Of a DNA stretch of 64,000 nucleotides, positions 11,157 to 23,666 are shown one piece after another; position 1 is the stretch's first letter, and every line of letters starts with the position of its first letter. Where the stretch lies: the NCBI GenBank assembly GCA_033439685.1, contig JAUEDM010000002.1, forward strand, positions 930,001-994,000, given 5' to 3'. The position numbers and the translations under genes are program-made. The DNA is from Apodospora peruviana (lineage: Eukaryota; Ascomycota; Sordariomycetes; Sordariales; Lasiosphaeriaceae). Below the pieces are notes generated by a model. The model did no database searches. It was not told the DNA's origin and worked only from the letters and a program-made list of their open reading frames with translations.

Positions 11157-11606
11157 TCATGTGTTTTCGAACTCGACATGTGGGATCCGGGAGGGTGGTC
11201 TGTTGGGGGAATGAACTTCGGATCCGACATGGTCGGGTGGAGAGGTTCCTTGTGCAGGTCTTTGTCGGCGGCGGGTGCGGAGGCGGACTCCAGCGCGTCC
11301 CTAGCAGCGCAGATACCCCGGGCCCGCTGTGTCACACTAAAACTTCAACCTGCCGGGAGCTCCCACCTTCAGCCCTCACATATTCGCAAGAAAACGAAAT
11401 ACTTACTATTACGGATTATATTACCAATGCTTTGACAAATACACCATTACCTCGTTCCAGTTTCTCACCCTTGATTGATTTTCTAATAGCTCTGCATCGC
11501 TAGCTGCAATGCCATTTGACCCATCCAGTACACGGCGTCGAGTATCCCCTGGTGGCTGAAGCCTCCTAGTTTGTTCAATCAAAACATCACTCTATCTATC
11601 AGGAAG
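11157..11606. promoter_or_regulatory. divergent promoter between the CSA-like gene and its neighbour
   Basis: The 450 bp between two head-to-head start codons must hold both promoters. No clear TATA box was picked out. An open frame spanning 10946-11503 runs through it but is antisense to CSA exon 1 and has no domain. Confidence 0.5.
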
Positions 11607-12350
11607 ATGTCGTCTTCCCCACCTCCTCCAGCAAGATCCAAATACTCCGGCCACCATCGAAGCCGTGATTACAGTGTCTACGACGCAGTCGCAGGTACGT
11701 ACGAACATACGCAGTCATGCACACATGCTCACGATATATGCAAAACAGGACAAGTAACCACATACGAATCCCGCACCTCTGCCCAGCAGCCGCCGCTGCA
11801 CAGCGCCCCGCACAACACCCGCGACGCCCGTCTCGCGCCCGAAGAGGTCCTCTTCCGCCGGAGACGCGCACCCACCCGATACGCCGAGGAGGATATCTAC
11901 TGGGCCAATGAGCGGGACTTGCCGGAAAGCGGCCGGCATATTCTGCCCGACAGCGACCTGCTCAAGAGCATGCACTGTTACGCGAGCCGGCTCTACGAGA
12001 CCTTGAGCCGTAGGGTGGGTGGTAACAAGGTCGTGGATGAGAGGAGCATGGACGAGACGGCGCTGCTGGCGTTTGGGATTTTACTCGAGGAGGCCGGCCG
12101 AGCTACGCTGGGTAAGAATGGGGATATGGTGTTTGTGGAGGGAGCTGCGCGGCGGCGGCGGGTTGTGCGGCGGGCTAGTAGGAGTACCGGCAAGCAAAAA
12201 GCTGCTGCTGCTGGGAGTGATGGTGGACATGAGCAGGACGACGACGACGTAGAAGAGGAAGAGGAAGAGCTGAGAGGGGGGCAGTTCCGCAAGAGAAGGA
12301 AGCTGGCTACTACCGAGAACTGCGAAGAGTCTGGTCATCCGGTTGAGTGA
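11607..12350 (+). CDS. conserved small nuclear-type protein, possibly Rrn9-like
   Basis: Exons 11607-11694 and 11749-12350 (54-nt in-frame GTACGT...ACAG intron) give 229 residues. The conserved core reads RRRRAPTRYAEEDIYWANE-RDLP followed by LPDSDLLKSMHCYASRLYE, then a helix DETALLAFGILLEEAGRATLG. A DLLK-x-hydrophobic-H-x-YAS-x-[FL]-Y pattern like this recalls the Rrn9 domain of RNA polymerase I upstream factors, but I cannot confirm it. The rest is Arg/Lys patches (RRRRVVRRASR, RKRRK), consistent with nuclear import, and an acidic run of Asp and Glu. The ATG at 11607 follows AGAAG, a fair start context; an in-frame ATG at 11571 lies in a poorer context. Because the intron is a multiple of three with no stop, unspliced RNA would still be readable. 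Confidence 0.65.
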   Translation: MSSSPPPPARSKYSGHHRSRDYSVYDAVAGTYEHTQSCTHAHDICKTGQVTTYESRTSAQQPPLHSAPHNTRDARLAPEEVLFRRRRAPTRYAEEDIYWANERDLPESGRHILPDSDLLKSMHCYASRLYETLSRRVGGNKVVDERSMDETALLAFGILLEEAGRATLGKNGDMVFVEGAARRRRVVRRASRSTGKQKAAAAGSDGGHEQDDDDVEEEEEELRGGQFRKRRKLATTENCEESGHPVE

Positions 12351-15300
12351 CGGCCACAGACCGCTTTCCTCGCGGATTCCATCCGCTATGGAGCTACGAA
12401 TGGGAACTTCGGGGGAAGAATCTCGATCTCGATCACCTGAATCAGAGCGAGGACTTGGCCTTTCCCTTCTAGAACAAATTCGAGACATCCCATGCCTTTT
12501 GCTTCTTCTTCACGTACGCTTGTGCAATACCGGTAGATATGGGAGGTCATGGCACATATTCGCACGCGACGGCGCAAGCCACTGTCTTTTCGTGATTTGT
12601 CTCGGGGTTTGACATTACCGGCATTTGATTGCGTCTGCTCTAGTTCAAGACATGTGGGAAAGCGATTGCAGTGCAGTCGCTTTTCCCTTCCTTTTCTATT
12701 TCTTTTTTTTTCTTTTTTTTTTTTCCTTGGCAGACTCAGACTGTCCGTTGGAATCTAGATTCTAGACTTGGACATTTTCTTTTGTGCATATGCGATCCAC
12801 TGGCTTGGATCAAACTTTCTTTTGGCATATGCATTTCTGTTCTTTTATGTTTTATTAGGTAAATTCCAGACCCCGTTGAGGCGTTAGCGCGTCGTTACCA
12901 GCGATCTGATTGAACGGAATACGCTCCGGCAGACGCATTCGACGAATCAGAATCGCGAATCCGGAGACATCTTTGCCTCGTTTTTCTCACATTTTTTGCC
13001 TCATTCTTCCTGTCGTCTGTCAGTTTCTTTGCCTTTCCTTTCTGTAACTATTCATGATGACCATTCGCTTTGACAGGACTATTTTGTCCTGGACTCATAC
13101 AAACAGAGAAATTTGATGTTGTGTACGGATTTCAACACACCCTCGATTCCATGCCGAACACTGGGGTGGACAGTCACTTATCATTCGGGTCGGCCGGTGC
13201 AGACTTGTTTATGTTTGACGACATTTTTCGGGCAAAGGGCGGACGAAGTGAGATTCACCATCATCCAATCCCTTCCTCCCAAGCAACCAAGAGGCTCGTC
13301 CATCCCGACCCACGACAACGGGTTCATGATGGTAGCATTGTGGCGGGGGATGCTTACCGAGGTAGATATTTCATTTCTCGTCGCCGATAAAGTGACTGTT
13401 CGTTTTCTTTTTCCTTCTGATAATGATCGGACCACCGAGTTACGGGAGCAGAAGCAAACATACTGTCAGACATGATATGACAGAGATGATGACAGACGAC
13501 ACTGCAAAGTCACCAAGACTTGTCGTAGACAACAACAACAACAACATACAACACCACCGTGACCACAGGGGCCTTGATGAGAGGTGGCTTTAACCTTTAA
13601 CCTTTTACGTTTGGATCGAACATGATTCATCTGTTGGGAGCTTCCCAAACTGGGTGCTGACCCTGCATTTCTGGAGGCTTACGGATACATAACCACCCCA
13701 TATTTGTTATGTTTTGGCGTAATAACAGGGGATCGTATAATCTGCCTTGGTTGAGCTTCAGAGCCCGTCGTTCTTGCCACTGCAACCTTCTCGGGCCGAG
13801 TGGTCAGGGTAAACCGATGATGACCATGTTCTTCGTTCCCGATAGCCTCTACCACCACCGCCAATAGAAACATGATGTTACTTAAACATCATAAATACGT
13901 GATGTATACGAGAATTTGATATACATACATCTCGTGAGGCACAGATATCTATCTCTCACCTCGCCGGTGTTCCATTCCGCGTATCCTCTGTCTTGCCCGG
14001 TTATGTTTGCTCCCGAACTGAGGAGTGAGGACGCGCAACCCAGAAGAAAAACCGTGAGAGACAGCATCCATCCTGCCGTGACATGCGGAGAAGAACTTCC
14101 AGAAGCGGACTTGCGCGGTCCGGCCTGACTCACCTGGACCGAAACAAAGGACATTTATGATAAGATATACATCACAAATTTGGCAGTTGGGAATCACCGT
14201 GTCGGAGGATTCATGTCACGTCTCACCACATCATGTCTTTCATCTCGCATTCTTCCGTCCCGTCTGTTGTCCTGGTTGAACCAAAGTTCTGGTAACTCCT
14301 GTGAAACTTTGCCCTGTCTCTTGCAAGTGCGCGGTGCTTTGGTAATTGTTTAACCAAGAAGGGACCACAAGGAGCATTTTGTTCGCCAGAAGGAAGAAAT
14401 AGCAAAAAGGAATGGCATCGAGAGATAAAGAGAGCCTCTCAGAGAAGCAGAGGCGTCGTGTCTCACTCTGAGTCCGGGGAGAGTCTAGGTTCCCCCGCTT
14501 TTGATGAGACTTCCTGGGACCTGGGCGTCGATGAGATCCCCCAGTTGGAATGCTGGTACGCTGAGCCGATGGAAATCTTCCATCCGGGTTCCATGGCTCC
14601 TTTGTTATCGTTGCTATTATTACCACGTATCATCTGTCGTCAGTGGGTAGGCAGGTACACTTGGTATGGAGGCATGCTATGGAAACACCATAGGTATTAC
14701 CGTCATATTACCGGTCTAGGTCGGTGAGCCGCAACCCGGCAAGTTATCAGAGCGATAAGATAAAAGTCATGCCACAAATCCGCATGGCGGCGGCGGTACT
14801 CTTCTAGGCGAGCGGACGGCGGACTTTGAACAGGTTCCCATGTCCTGTACATGACTGTTCGGCCTTGTTGGCAAGCATGTAATCCGGGCGTAATAAGCCA
14901 TTGTCGACACGCTGACGAAGGAAGGGCGGGGGAAACAAGCAGTGCCGTTTCATCGACGGAATAAGAAAGCCAATAAGTGGCCTGACTATGGATATGTCGA
15001 TCCTCAACTGCAACGGGCGCCGACCAGGCGTGTCTGTACAGGCCGTGCGTGTGCGCACGCTGCCTTGGTCTGAATGGAAGGTGTGGGCTGTCTGTGATAT
15101 GGAATTTGTCTGCGTGAGGGAGAAGGGCCAAAGACGGAACGCCCAGTATGGAGGGAGATTCGTCGAACCATCCGACAATTTGAGCGGTTCGCAACGCTGA
15201 TACGCCTATGTGTTGCTCGTCATGCATCCACCACACAGGGTTCGCAGCGGATTGCCATGTGTTATTGTTCCGTTTCGACCTTGGCCTGCTGCTTGGTAAT

Positions 15301-18300
15301 ATCAGAGGTGCCAAGTTAAGAAGGTCTCAAACGGGCTGTAAGGGTGAGTGAAGAGGCGTGAAATGCACCTGTAGGTACCAGGAAGGTACGGGAAAGCTGA
15401 ATTTCTCATCTTGTAGTGTACCTAATCCGTACGCCGTCGTGTACTGTTCACATATGTACCGGTATCCTGGGAGGCGGTCAAACGCTCTGGGTGGTGATGA
15501 ATAGGCCGGTCTGGGCGTGCATCTCTGACCACAATGACGAAGAGCGCCCAGACGTGCCGACAAGAGATGAGTTCTGCGCCGCTCGTGGCGATCTGATGCT
15601 GCATTCGCTCCGCTTTTGCTTCACTTTCTGTCTCTTGTAAGTTGTGGCCATGCAATATCATTACATTACCATAGTACGGGGTATATCATGCCCTTTTTGG
15701 TGGAGATGAGATTCCCGTGACAGCTCAGAGACGCGACGGAACATACTCCGTACGTACCTCGATGGACGTCGTGTCTTTGGACCCCAAAAGGACGGCACAG
15801 ACAGGCTGGGCACAAGCTGGAACCGGAGAGCTGGGGAGCTATCACAACCATGATCCATCCGGTCGCCATGCGGTGTCGTGTCTGGATGGTGTAACATGCC
15901 AGTTGAGCGTCAAACTAAGCAATAGTCTGTACTGGTGGCTTTTCTAGCGTCCACCATTCGGAGACGTTCAAGGCTACCAGCTGGACTGGCGGGCTTCTAG
16001 AATACCTAGAAAGGCGATTCGGTTGATGCCGACCGACCGTCCATTGCTTTGACCTCGTTTGGTCGCCATCACTCGTCCACCACACCCTGGAAATGGCGGT
16101 GACTGCGACTCTGGGGGGACTTTCCAAGGTATCGGCATTGGAGATCGAAATTGGCCAACGGTCAGGATGCCTGAAGACACTCACCACTCATCAATGACGA
16201 AGGTAGATGCGGGGGATGACGGTGTTCCTGATGATGACAGACCAGAACCAGCATAACTACCAGGCATCTTTAATCACTATGTGATCTGATCACAATACAT
16301 GGTACACTTGTTGCTGCTTAATGCTGATGTTGAGATGGATGATAGCTGTACGCCTGCCGGTTGCAAATCCAATAGTTTAAGACAATTTACCGTGTTGCTG
16401 GGAATTGGCAAAGAGGCAATCAATGAAGGCAATGCAGGCCAAACAAAGCCTGGTGCCCGTCAGGTGCCTGCTACGCAGCCACTGCCAGTGTTCTTTGCGT
16501 GTGCCTGTTCGAGCTTCGCCGTGTTCGGTGTTCGGCCGTCGACAAGCGCCAAGCAGTCAAGCGCTGATCCGAGCATCTGGGAAGGAACGATTTGGAACCT
16601 CCACTGTCCATCCCCGTCCAATCCCTCAGGTCCTGATGGAGTACCTCATCAGTTGATTTCCAACAAACCTGGTAGTCTCCCAAAAGAGGAGAAGCTTGAG
16701 AATCACCCACTCAACGCAAACCCCCGCACATCCATGATCCCATCCGGCATCCGACGCAAGAGCACCGAGAGCCAATACTAACTTGCATTCAGCACGCCTC
16801 AGCGCATCCTAAAATCTTGGTTCCAGGAACTTACATCGCGATCGTGGTTTCCAGTCCCAGTCGCAAACTAATCCTATTCTCAATCCAACTATGGATGACA
16901 AAACTCAGCAGAGGACGCGCTACCTAGGTATCTAAGGTGTCTGTCTCCTCAACACCCGCACAGTCCGTCACGCTGTCACGCCGTCACGTCGTCACGCCCA
17001 TGTGTTCCCCAAGCCTCCAAGGGCTGGGCGCCCCATCCCGGCTCTTGCGGTACCAGGCGAATGGGTGCACCGCAATTGGAAACATTGGTGGCTTGCCGGT
17101 TGCAGTTCACCACTCGCCAGTGAGGTTGCTTTCCAAGCCGATGGCAGCCTCCCACCCACACCCTCCATTGGCATCCTCCACACTTCCGAACCAACCGCCA
17201 ACCAGAGCCTTTGGTCGGCAGCTCGTGGCATGGCAAGCCCGCCTGCGAGCCCATCCGTGAACCATGTCGTAGGTGAGAAGTGTGGGAGCCCCCCCAGCAC
17301 GTGTGGTACTCCATCTGTACGTGTACATATCACCACTCCTCACTGCCCTTCTTGTACTGTGTACCACAGGAGGAGGACTGTGAGGTGCGAGGTCTGAGGT
17401 GCACCGTGCATGTAAAGGACATGCAGAGTGCAGAATTACTGGCAGCTAATAAACCCTGCAGCACCAGAGAGTCCCAAGTCGACCGTCCCAACCCCCTCCC
17501 GTTGCGCGTCAGAAGAAAAGAGGACAGCCATTTGATAAGTTGAAGCCGAGCCACACACCACCCAATCGTTGATTCGCTTCATTTTCCGAGCTCGCGGTAC
17601 CCGACCGACATGTGTGGTTCAGCAACGGGCGCACGCACGCCCCGTTTCTTCAGAATTGTCCCGGCGAAGCTCGTTGGTTCCTCGCTCGAGCATCTACACT
17701 TAAGCCTGGAGTCACAGCTGTCTCTGCCTCATCTCTGCCTCAAAATCGAGTGAACTGGGGCGCCACTGACGCCAAATCGCCGTTTGCCTGTGCTGAGGTG
17801 CTCCGTTGCGCGCTAACCTGGAATCTCGTACACCCCTCCACCTCAAACTGTGCCCCTACCTGTATGTATGTACCTCTCGAATCTCGTTCGCCATGTAGGA
17901 CGCACGCTCCCGTTACACACAACCGTCTGGTTTCTCTGGCTTCTTTCTCTCCGCGCTCACGCCTCGGGAGCGTCTTGGGCTTGTGTTGGTTTGGTCGTCT
18001 CATGGGCCGGGAAAAAGGTCATCCGTATCGCAACACCACAATGGCTTGCGGCTTAGGGTTTCCATTATACTGGCCCTGAGCTATTATCACCGTGCCGTTT
18101 GTTCGTTTCCTCAACGAGCCAACCGTCTTCCTGCCTGCTGGGTGCTTTCCGTCCAGGCCTGGGTCCCGGTCCTGCTTGCTCGCTAGCTGGCTAGCTCGCT
18201 TAGTCGCGCCGTCGCGCCTGGGATTGCCCTGCGCTAACCGCAACGGGGTGCTCTTGGTGCAGGCCCCTGGTACGTTGACAGCAGGCTGGGACGGGCAGAC

Positions 18301-19764
18301 TCTCGGGGTCGGTTCGGTTTCCAGAAGTGAGGTGCCAGCAGGCCTGTCTGTTCGGGTGCCATTAGATTTCACCGCCTGTCGTCCCATCGTCCCAGCTTTC
18401 CCCGCAAAACGAGCTGGGCCGGGAAACCAGTCAAGGTCTAGCAACCAAGCCGCCTTGCGCTCAGTGCTCACCCTCCAAGTCCTCAAAGCACGGTGGAGGC
18501 GTTGCTGCTCTGGCAGGGACTCGGGGAGTACGGGCCTGGGGGACGGGTCGGAGCAGGCATTGGATGGAGTGAGCGACAGGAGCTTTTGCCAGTCTAGCAA
18601 ACGAGTCCCACCTTTGGTCCCCATTGCACTTTTGTTCAAATGCTTGCAGCTTGCCTCGCTCTGCTTATCCCTCCACTACCACTGGAGTCGACCAATTCCT
18701 TGGCACTCGGCCATAGCTCTCCACTTATTCGTACCGTAATTCTCCAAGAGTCCAAGGGCGTGATCCCCAATCCCCCACTCCTACCACCACCTTAGCTCTT
18801 TGGCCGGGTTCCTGATGAGACGTGCTTGACAAGGGGTTGCTGAGTGCTCGCCGAAGAGCTGGGCTGGGCTCAATTGGTTTTCTACTCAGGCCAACAACAA
18901 ACCACTGGTGACTGCCGGACCCTGCTCCTCCCGCAGCCATCAGCTATCAGCCATCAGCCATCGTCCCCGAGAAGCAGAGGCTGCCCTGCCCGGCTGCGCA
19001 TCCGTCCTGGTCCTCGACCCGAGCGTTGTTTTCTTCCCTTTTTCTCCGTCGGGACTGAGGACAGGGTCTGGATTTGCCAGTAGGAAGCTCAAGCTTGCTT
19101 CGCTGCATCGATCGTCTCCGGTTTCCAGCTCCCAGGCCCCAGGTTCCAGCCTGCCCAACCTTCCACCGCCGTTAAGGGCACCGGTCCCGTGTCGTTCCAG
19201 CCGAGGGAACAAGCTCTGGACTTTTTGGATCTTCGACATCCCCCACTCGTCCGCCACCCCGAACCCGCGTACCCCATACAGACTCATACCTTACATACGT
19301 CCCAGACAGGCAACTATTCGGCCATTGCTGCCCAACTGTTTGGCCGAGCTCTGTTGTCCGCCGTGGTGAGCTAGGTAGAGCCTAGGTGAGGCGAGAAGCT
19401 AACGCCAGGGGTTCTTTTTTCTGGCGCTGGTGAGCGTCCTCCGTGTTTCTATCGAATCCCCTCTCAGATACCGGCTTCTTTCACCCTCAGACCAATAAGC
19501 TCCTCCTTTGCGGCCGCGGTGCAGGCATTCGATTCTCGACGCCTAGGAGGTCCGGCTCCTTGCGAGGTCGCACGGTCCAAGGTTCCCGGCCTTCCAAGAG
19601 GCAGACAGGCGGGCATCGCAGACCTTCCATGGTGTCGCCACATCTCTGGTCCACGGGCTGTTCCTGCTGTCGCCTCTTGTGCCTGAAAAGTGTCGTGTCC
19701 GGGACCCGCTGTTAGATCTTTGACTGCATTTATGTACGATACATACCGGTAGCTGCTACCCAGC
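12351..19764. other. 7.4-kb region without a convincing gene, upstream of the Zn2Cys6 regulator
   Basis: The longest open frames are 160-215 codons, on both strands and often overlapping each other (for example 14703-15314 minus, 16299-16781 plus, 18019-18639 minus against 18092-18739 plus). None has a recognisable domain or spliceable continuation. A T-rich tract lies at ~12690-12725. No tRNA or 5S-like signal seen. The region may contain the extended promoter and leader of the transcription factor gene, an unrecognised long noncoding RNA, or an orphan gene. Confidence 0.5.
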
Positions 19765-22700
19765 ATGGATCCAGGGCCACCTGACACCAAGCGACCCCGT
19801 CTGTCGACTGGTTCGTCGTCATGGTCAGCCGGCGGCGCACACCACGGTGTATCGCTGCTCCATCCAACTCCCTCTCCCACCACGGGCCAGCTACCTCACC
19901 ACCCCCCACCGTCAACACAATATCAACACCCCTCACCGCACTCCTTCCCTCGTCCTCCCGGCCCACCGGATCATCGCCCTCCACCGCCGCCGCCGCCCCC
20001 TCCACCCCATGCTCCTCAGCAACCTCCCATCGATGACCGACGACATCATGAGCCCGAAAGGTATCCGCCAATGCATGAACTCAGGCAGCCTCCGCACTCC
20101 CCAGCGCACCCACCGTACTCGGGCTACCCGCCAAGAGACCCGTTGGTCAAGCCGGACCCGGGCGGCGACGACACGCTGCCACACCTACGAAGGCCTCACT
20201 CAACCGGCAACGCTGCGGACGCCATGTCACCTGGGACTCCGCATTCTGGCATTCCTCCCCAGCCATATCCAGACGACAAACGGCACATGAGCTTCGACAA
20301 TGGGCCACAACCGCCCATGTACAGGCAGCCAAGCTATCCACCCCAGACCCCTATGTCACACTCCCAGCAGCCTTATGACTACCCACCGCAGTACGGGCCA
20401 CCTCACGGTGAGCTCCCATACGGCACCACGATCCATATTGCGACGGCGACTGGAAAGAGGAAGGCGGTAAGGGCATCACAGGTTCGTGCTAAGTCCATTT
20501 CTAGAATCGCTACCGTGCTTGGGGCTAATCGAGGACCTACAGGCTTGTGATATGTGTCGACAACTAAAGGCGAAATGTGACGAGCTAAAGCCATGTAAGA
20601 GCTGCAAAGAGAAGAAAGTGGAGTGCAAATATAGGGAGGCCGTTCCAAAACAGTAGGTTGCGCTGTTTTTCCGCGGGGATATCTAACCACTTACATCATT
20701 GAAACTTAGGCAGGACAAGGTTGCGGCCGATATTCTGGACAGTCTGATCTTCTTGAGGAACGAGTTCAGCGGCTTTAGCCAGCGTATTAGCAGGTTGGAG
20801 CATGCAGTGAAGCGCGTCGCACCTTCAATCGAGATGCAACCCGACCCGATGGACGAGGACGACGATCGTCCAATGTCGGCTGACTCAACAGCCCATGTGG
20901 TGGAAGACGCCTACTCATCGTCTCCAGGGGAAACCATGACAGGCACCCAAGCGCCCATTGGCACTCAGGAAGCGCGAACGATCACACGAAATATGGAAGA
21001 CGAGACGGAACCGGAACCTGGCCCTTACGTTCGACCCGGAGTGCCCGCGATCCCGCTCAACCATACCACGCTGGCAGCCCTCTTGCTCAAGTGGCGATCG
21101 ATACAGAGTTTGGTCCAGCGTTATTTGGATGCCGAAAACGTCAAGTTTGTCGACGAATTTCCCATCCGGCAGGAGGAGAGACGAGGTTTACTTCGGGTCT
21201 GGGGCCGTGGCGAGGGTTTGGACAGCAGTCGTGTCAACAAGGAAACGAATCATGATTTGGGCATGATGGAGGTGCAGGACGACTACTCGGATGCCGGCGT
21301 TCCTTCGCCTGCGGACTGCTGGGGAGGCATCACGAGCGGCTCGCCGGGGCCGTCTGATAACAGAGCCCCCCAAGCAGGGAGTCCGACCCTGGACTTTACG
21401 GAAAGTAAAGTGTGGGCATATGTGGAAAGCTACCAGGACAACATTCAGAACATGCATCCGCTGATAATCCCGAGGGAGCTCCAGGCAATGGTACGTCTGT
21501 TCCTAGACGGAGTTCGGCAGGCCAAGGCATCTGGTCCTGCCTTATTTGTCAAATCGGAGTCGACTTCAGGTAAAAGAAAGCGATCATCTCCAGGGCCAGA
21601 TGCAGCGGACTCTGCTGCGACGACATCAAAGCCGTTTAGACCGACATTTCAGCGTTCAATCAACAATGCACTCGTCCTATTGGTCCTTGCCTTGGGAAAG
21701 ATCTGTGCGGTCAAGGACAGGAGAATTCCAGATGTTGTTCCTGTCAGTGAGCACGCTCACGGATCTCCTCTCGTGCGGAACGGAACTACTGCTCATCCGC
21801 CATCCCCAAGCCAAGGCTCACCGCCATCCTACGCCTCCCACTCACAGTCATCTAGCCTTCCTTCTCCAAAGGAGAACCCCGAACGATCGGGTCCTAGTAG
21901 GCGAGCGTCTTTTCAGGGGGTCGCGCCGCCATCGCTCAAGCCAACCTTGTCCAAGAGAAATATGGACGTCATTCCGGGCTTGGACTACTTTGCTTATGCC
22001 ACTGATATCCTCGGTGGCCAGTTGGCAGGAACCAGTTTGAGGCATATTCACGCCTACATCCTGGCTGGTCTCTATCATGGCCAGCTTGGGAGGGTCATGG
22101 AGAGTTATGCATATATCAAGGAAGCCGGTTGGGCTCTCCAAATCAAGATGAGACCGTGAGCCAACTCCTCCCCTCACTCGCTGTCTCTTTCTGCTACCAG
22201 AAAGCTCGTTGCTAATGCTTAGAATAGGAGTCTCGACCGATTTAAGAAGCTGCAAGAGATGCTGCCCTTCAAAATAGAAGCAGTCAGAGAGAAGTCGGAT
22301 AACCAGCTAGTTTTCGCCTTCTGGACTTGTCTGCAGCTTGAAAGGTTGGCGAATCCCAAAGACCCCTCCCTCTGCAAACTGCGTTCGATTTTTTTTTACG
22401 AATGGGTTGTTAACTCTGGGATAATTATAGCGATATCATTGCCGAACTACCTCTTCCGCAGTCTCACATCTTGGCCTTTGAGGACATTATGCCATACCCA
22501 AACATCAACCTGGCGAAACAGCAAGGTTTTGATGAGCACATCCTTCAAAGCTATCTTGCGCAGTTGTACCTGCGAAAGAGTCTGAATCAAATCCACCAGA
22601 TGCTCTATAATCCCGAGAACCAACGGCCGCTCAAGGCCGACAGCGGAACGCCCACCGAGGGTATCATCAATTACATACAGGACACTCTCGACATGCGCTT

Positions 22701-23666
22701 TGTGCCGCCGGAGTTCAAGTTCAAGCAAACTGATCCTCCGGCGTCTGATATTCTGGCCGCGCGGCTCCGCGCCAAGTACTGGGGCGCGCAAGTGATCACG
22801 TATCGGCCATTCATCCGACAGATTCTTGAGCTTAGCCACAGGCAAACGTCGATGGAATCGCCCGCTCCAGTGTCTAGTACCGACGGTTCAATGCCGGTGC
22901 TTTCGCCAGATGCCATGACGCCGAATGGAGTGCCTAGGGACGTGCTCGAGTATGCGCTCAAGGGGATACAAGCTCTGATTGAGAGTACCCGGGCATTCCA
23001 TGGGATTAAGGACAAGAGGTTTATAATTACCAATGTCTTTGGGACTGCCCATGCGTAAGGCCCCGCCCCACTTCCTCTTTGTTTTGCTGGACTAACAATA
23101 GACTTTGCGCAAATTATAGCCAATGGGGCAACCTCCTAACACTGGCTGCTGTATTCCGAGACCCAACGCTTCACAATTACGTCGACGAGCGGACTCTCAA
23201 GGAGCTATTCCAAAAGACGATTGCCTTTTTCAAGATCATTGCCCAGCCGACCAGCGCCTTGGCGATTGATATGCGAATTCTGGAAGGGCTCGAGCGCGAG
23301 CTCTGGGGACGGCGGTATGGTGTTGGTACAGAGCTGCCGGTGAACGCGCACACCAACTCGAGCTTTTCCAGTACTACAAGCGGAGGGCCGCCGCCTCCAG
23401 CTCCTCATGCCGGTGGTCCATCGTCGGTTGGTCCTCCTGCTATGTTGCAGGTCCAGGTCGGTGGTCCGGGGATGATCCAGAGCGGACCCGGTACGCCGAT
23501 TGATAGCGGTAGTGGACCAGGTGGGATGCCGCCGGGCGCACATCTACCACCGACACCCACTCTACCACAGCCACTGCCGCCGATGCAGATGCAAATGGGC
23601 CAACCGCAGCAACATCCGCCAATGCAACAGCATCATCACCATCCAGGACATCCGGGACATCCATGA
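19765..23666 (+). CDS. Zn(II)2Cys6 transcription factor with fungal-specific regulatory domain
   Basis: Six exons (19765-20481, 20543-20652, 20710-22155, 22228-22344, 22431-23054, 23120-23666) give 1186 residues; all introns are GT-AG, 57-86 nt. Residues 1-230 are Pro/His-rich and disordered. The binuclear zinc cluster is C241-x2-C244-x6-C251-x5-C257-x2-C260-x6-C267, preceded by a basic stretch (KRKAVRASQ) and followed by a coiled coil (about 275-310, ADILDSLIFLRNEF...RISRLEHAVKRV). The middle and C-terminal part is the fungal_trans regulatory fold, with the typical FWTCLQLESDIIAELPLPQS and HAQWGNLLTLAAVFRDPTL motifs that also confirm splices 4 and 5. The C-terminus is Pro/Gly/Gln/His-rich, ending in a His run. 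Such proteins bind CGG half-sites as dimers; the target pathway is unknown. The gene-free 7.4 kb upstream suggests complex regulation. Confidence 0.93.

Noticed and set aside
16299..16781. 160-codon plus frame in the gene-free region
   Set aside because: No signal peptide, domain or spliceable neighbour; length is within what chance allows in DNA without many stops.
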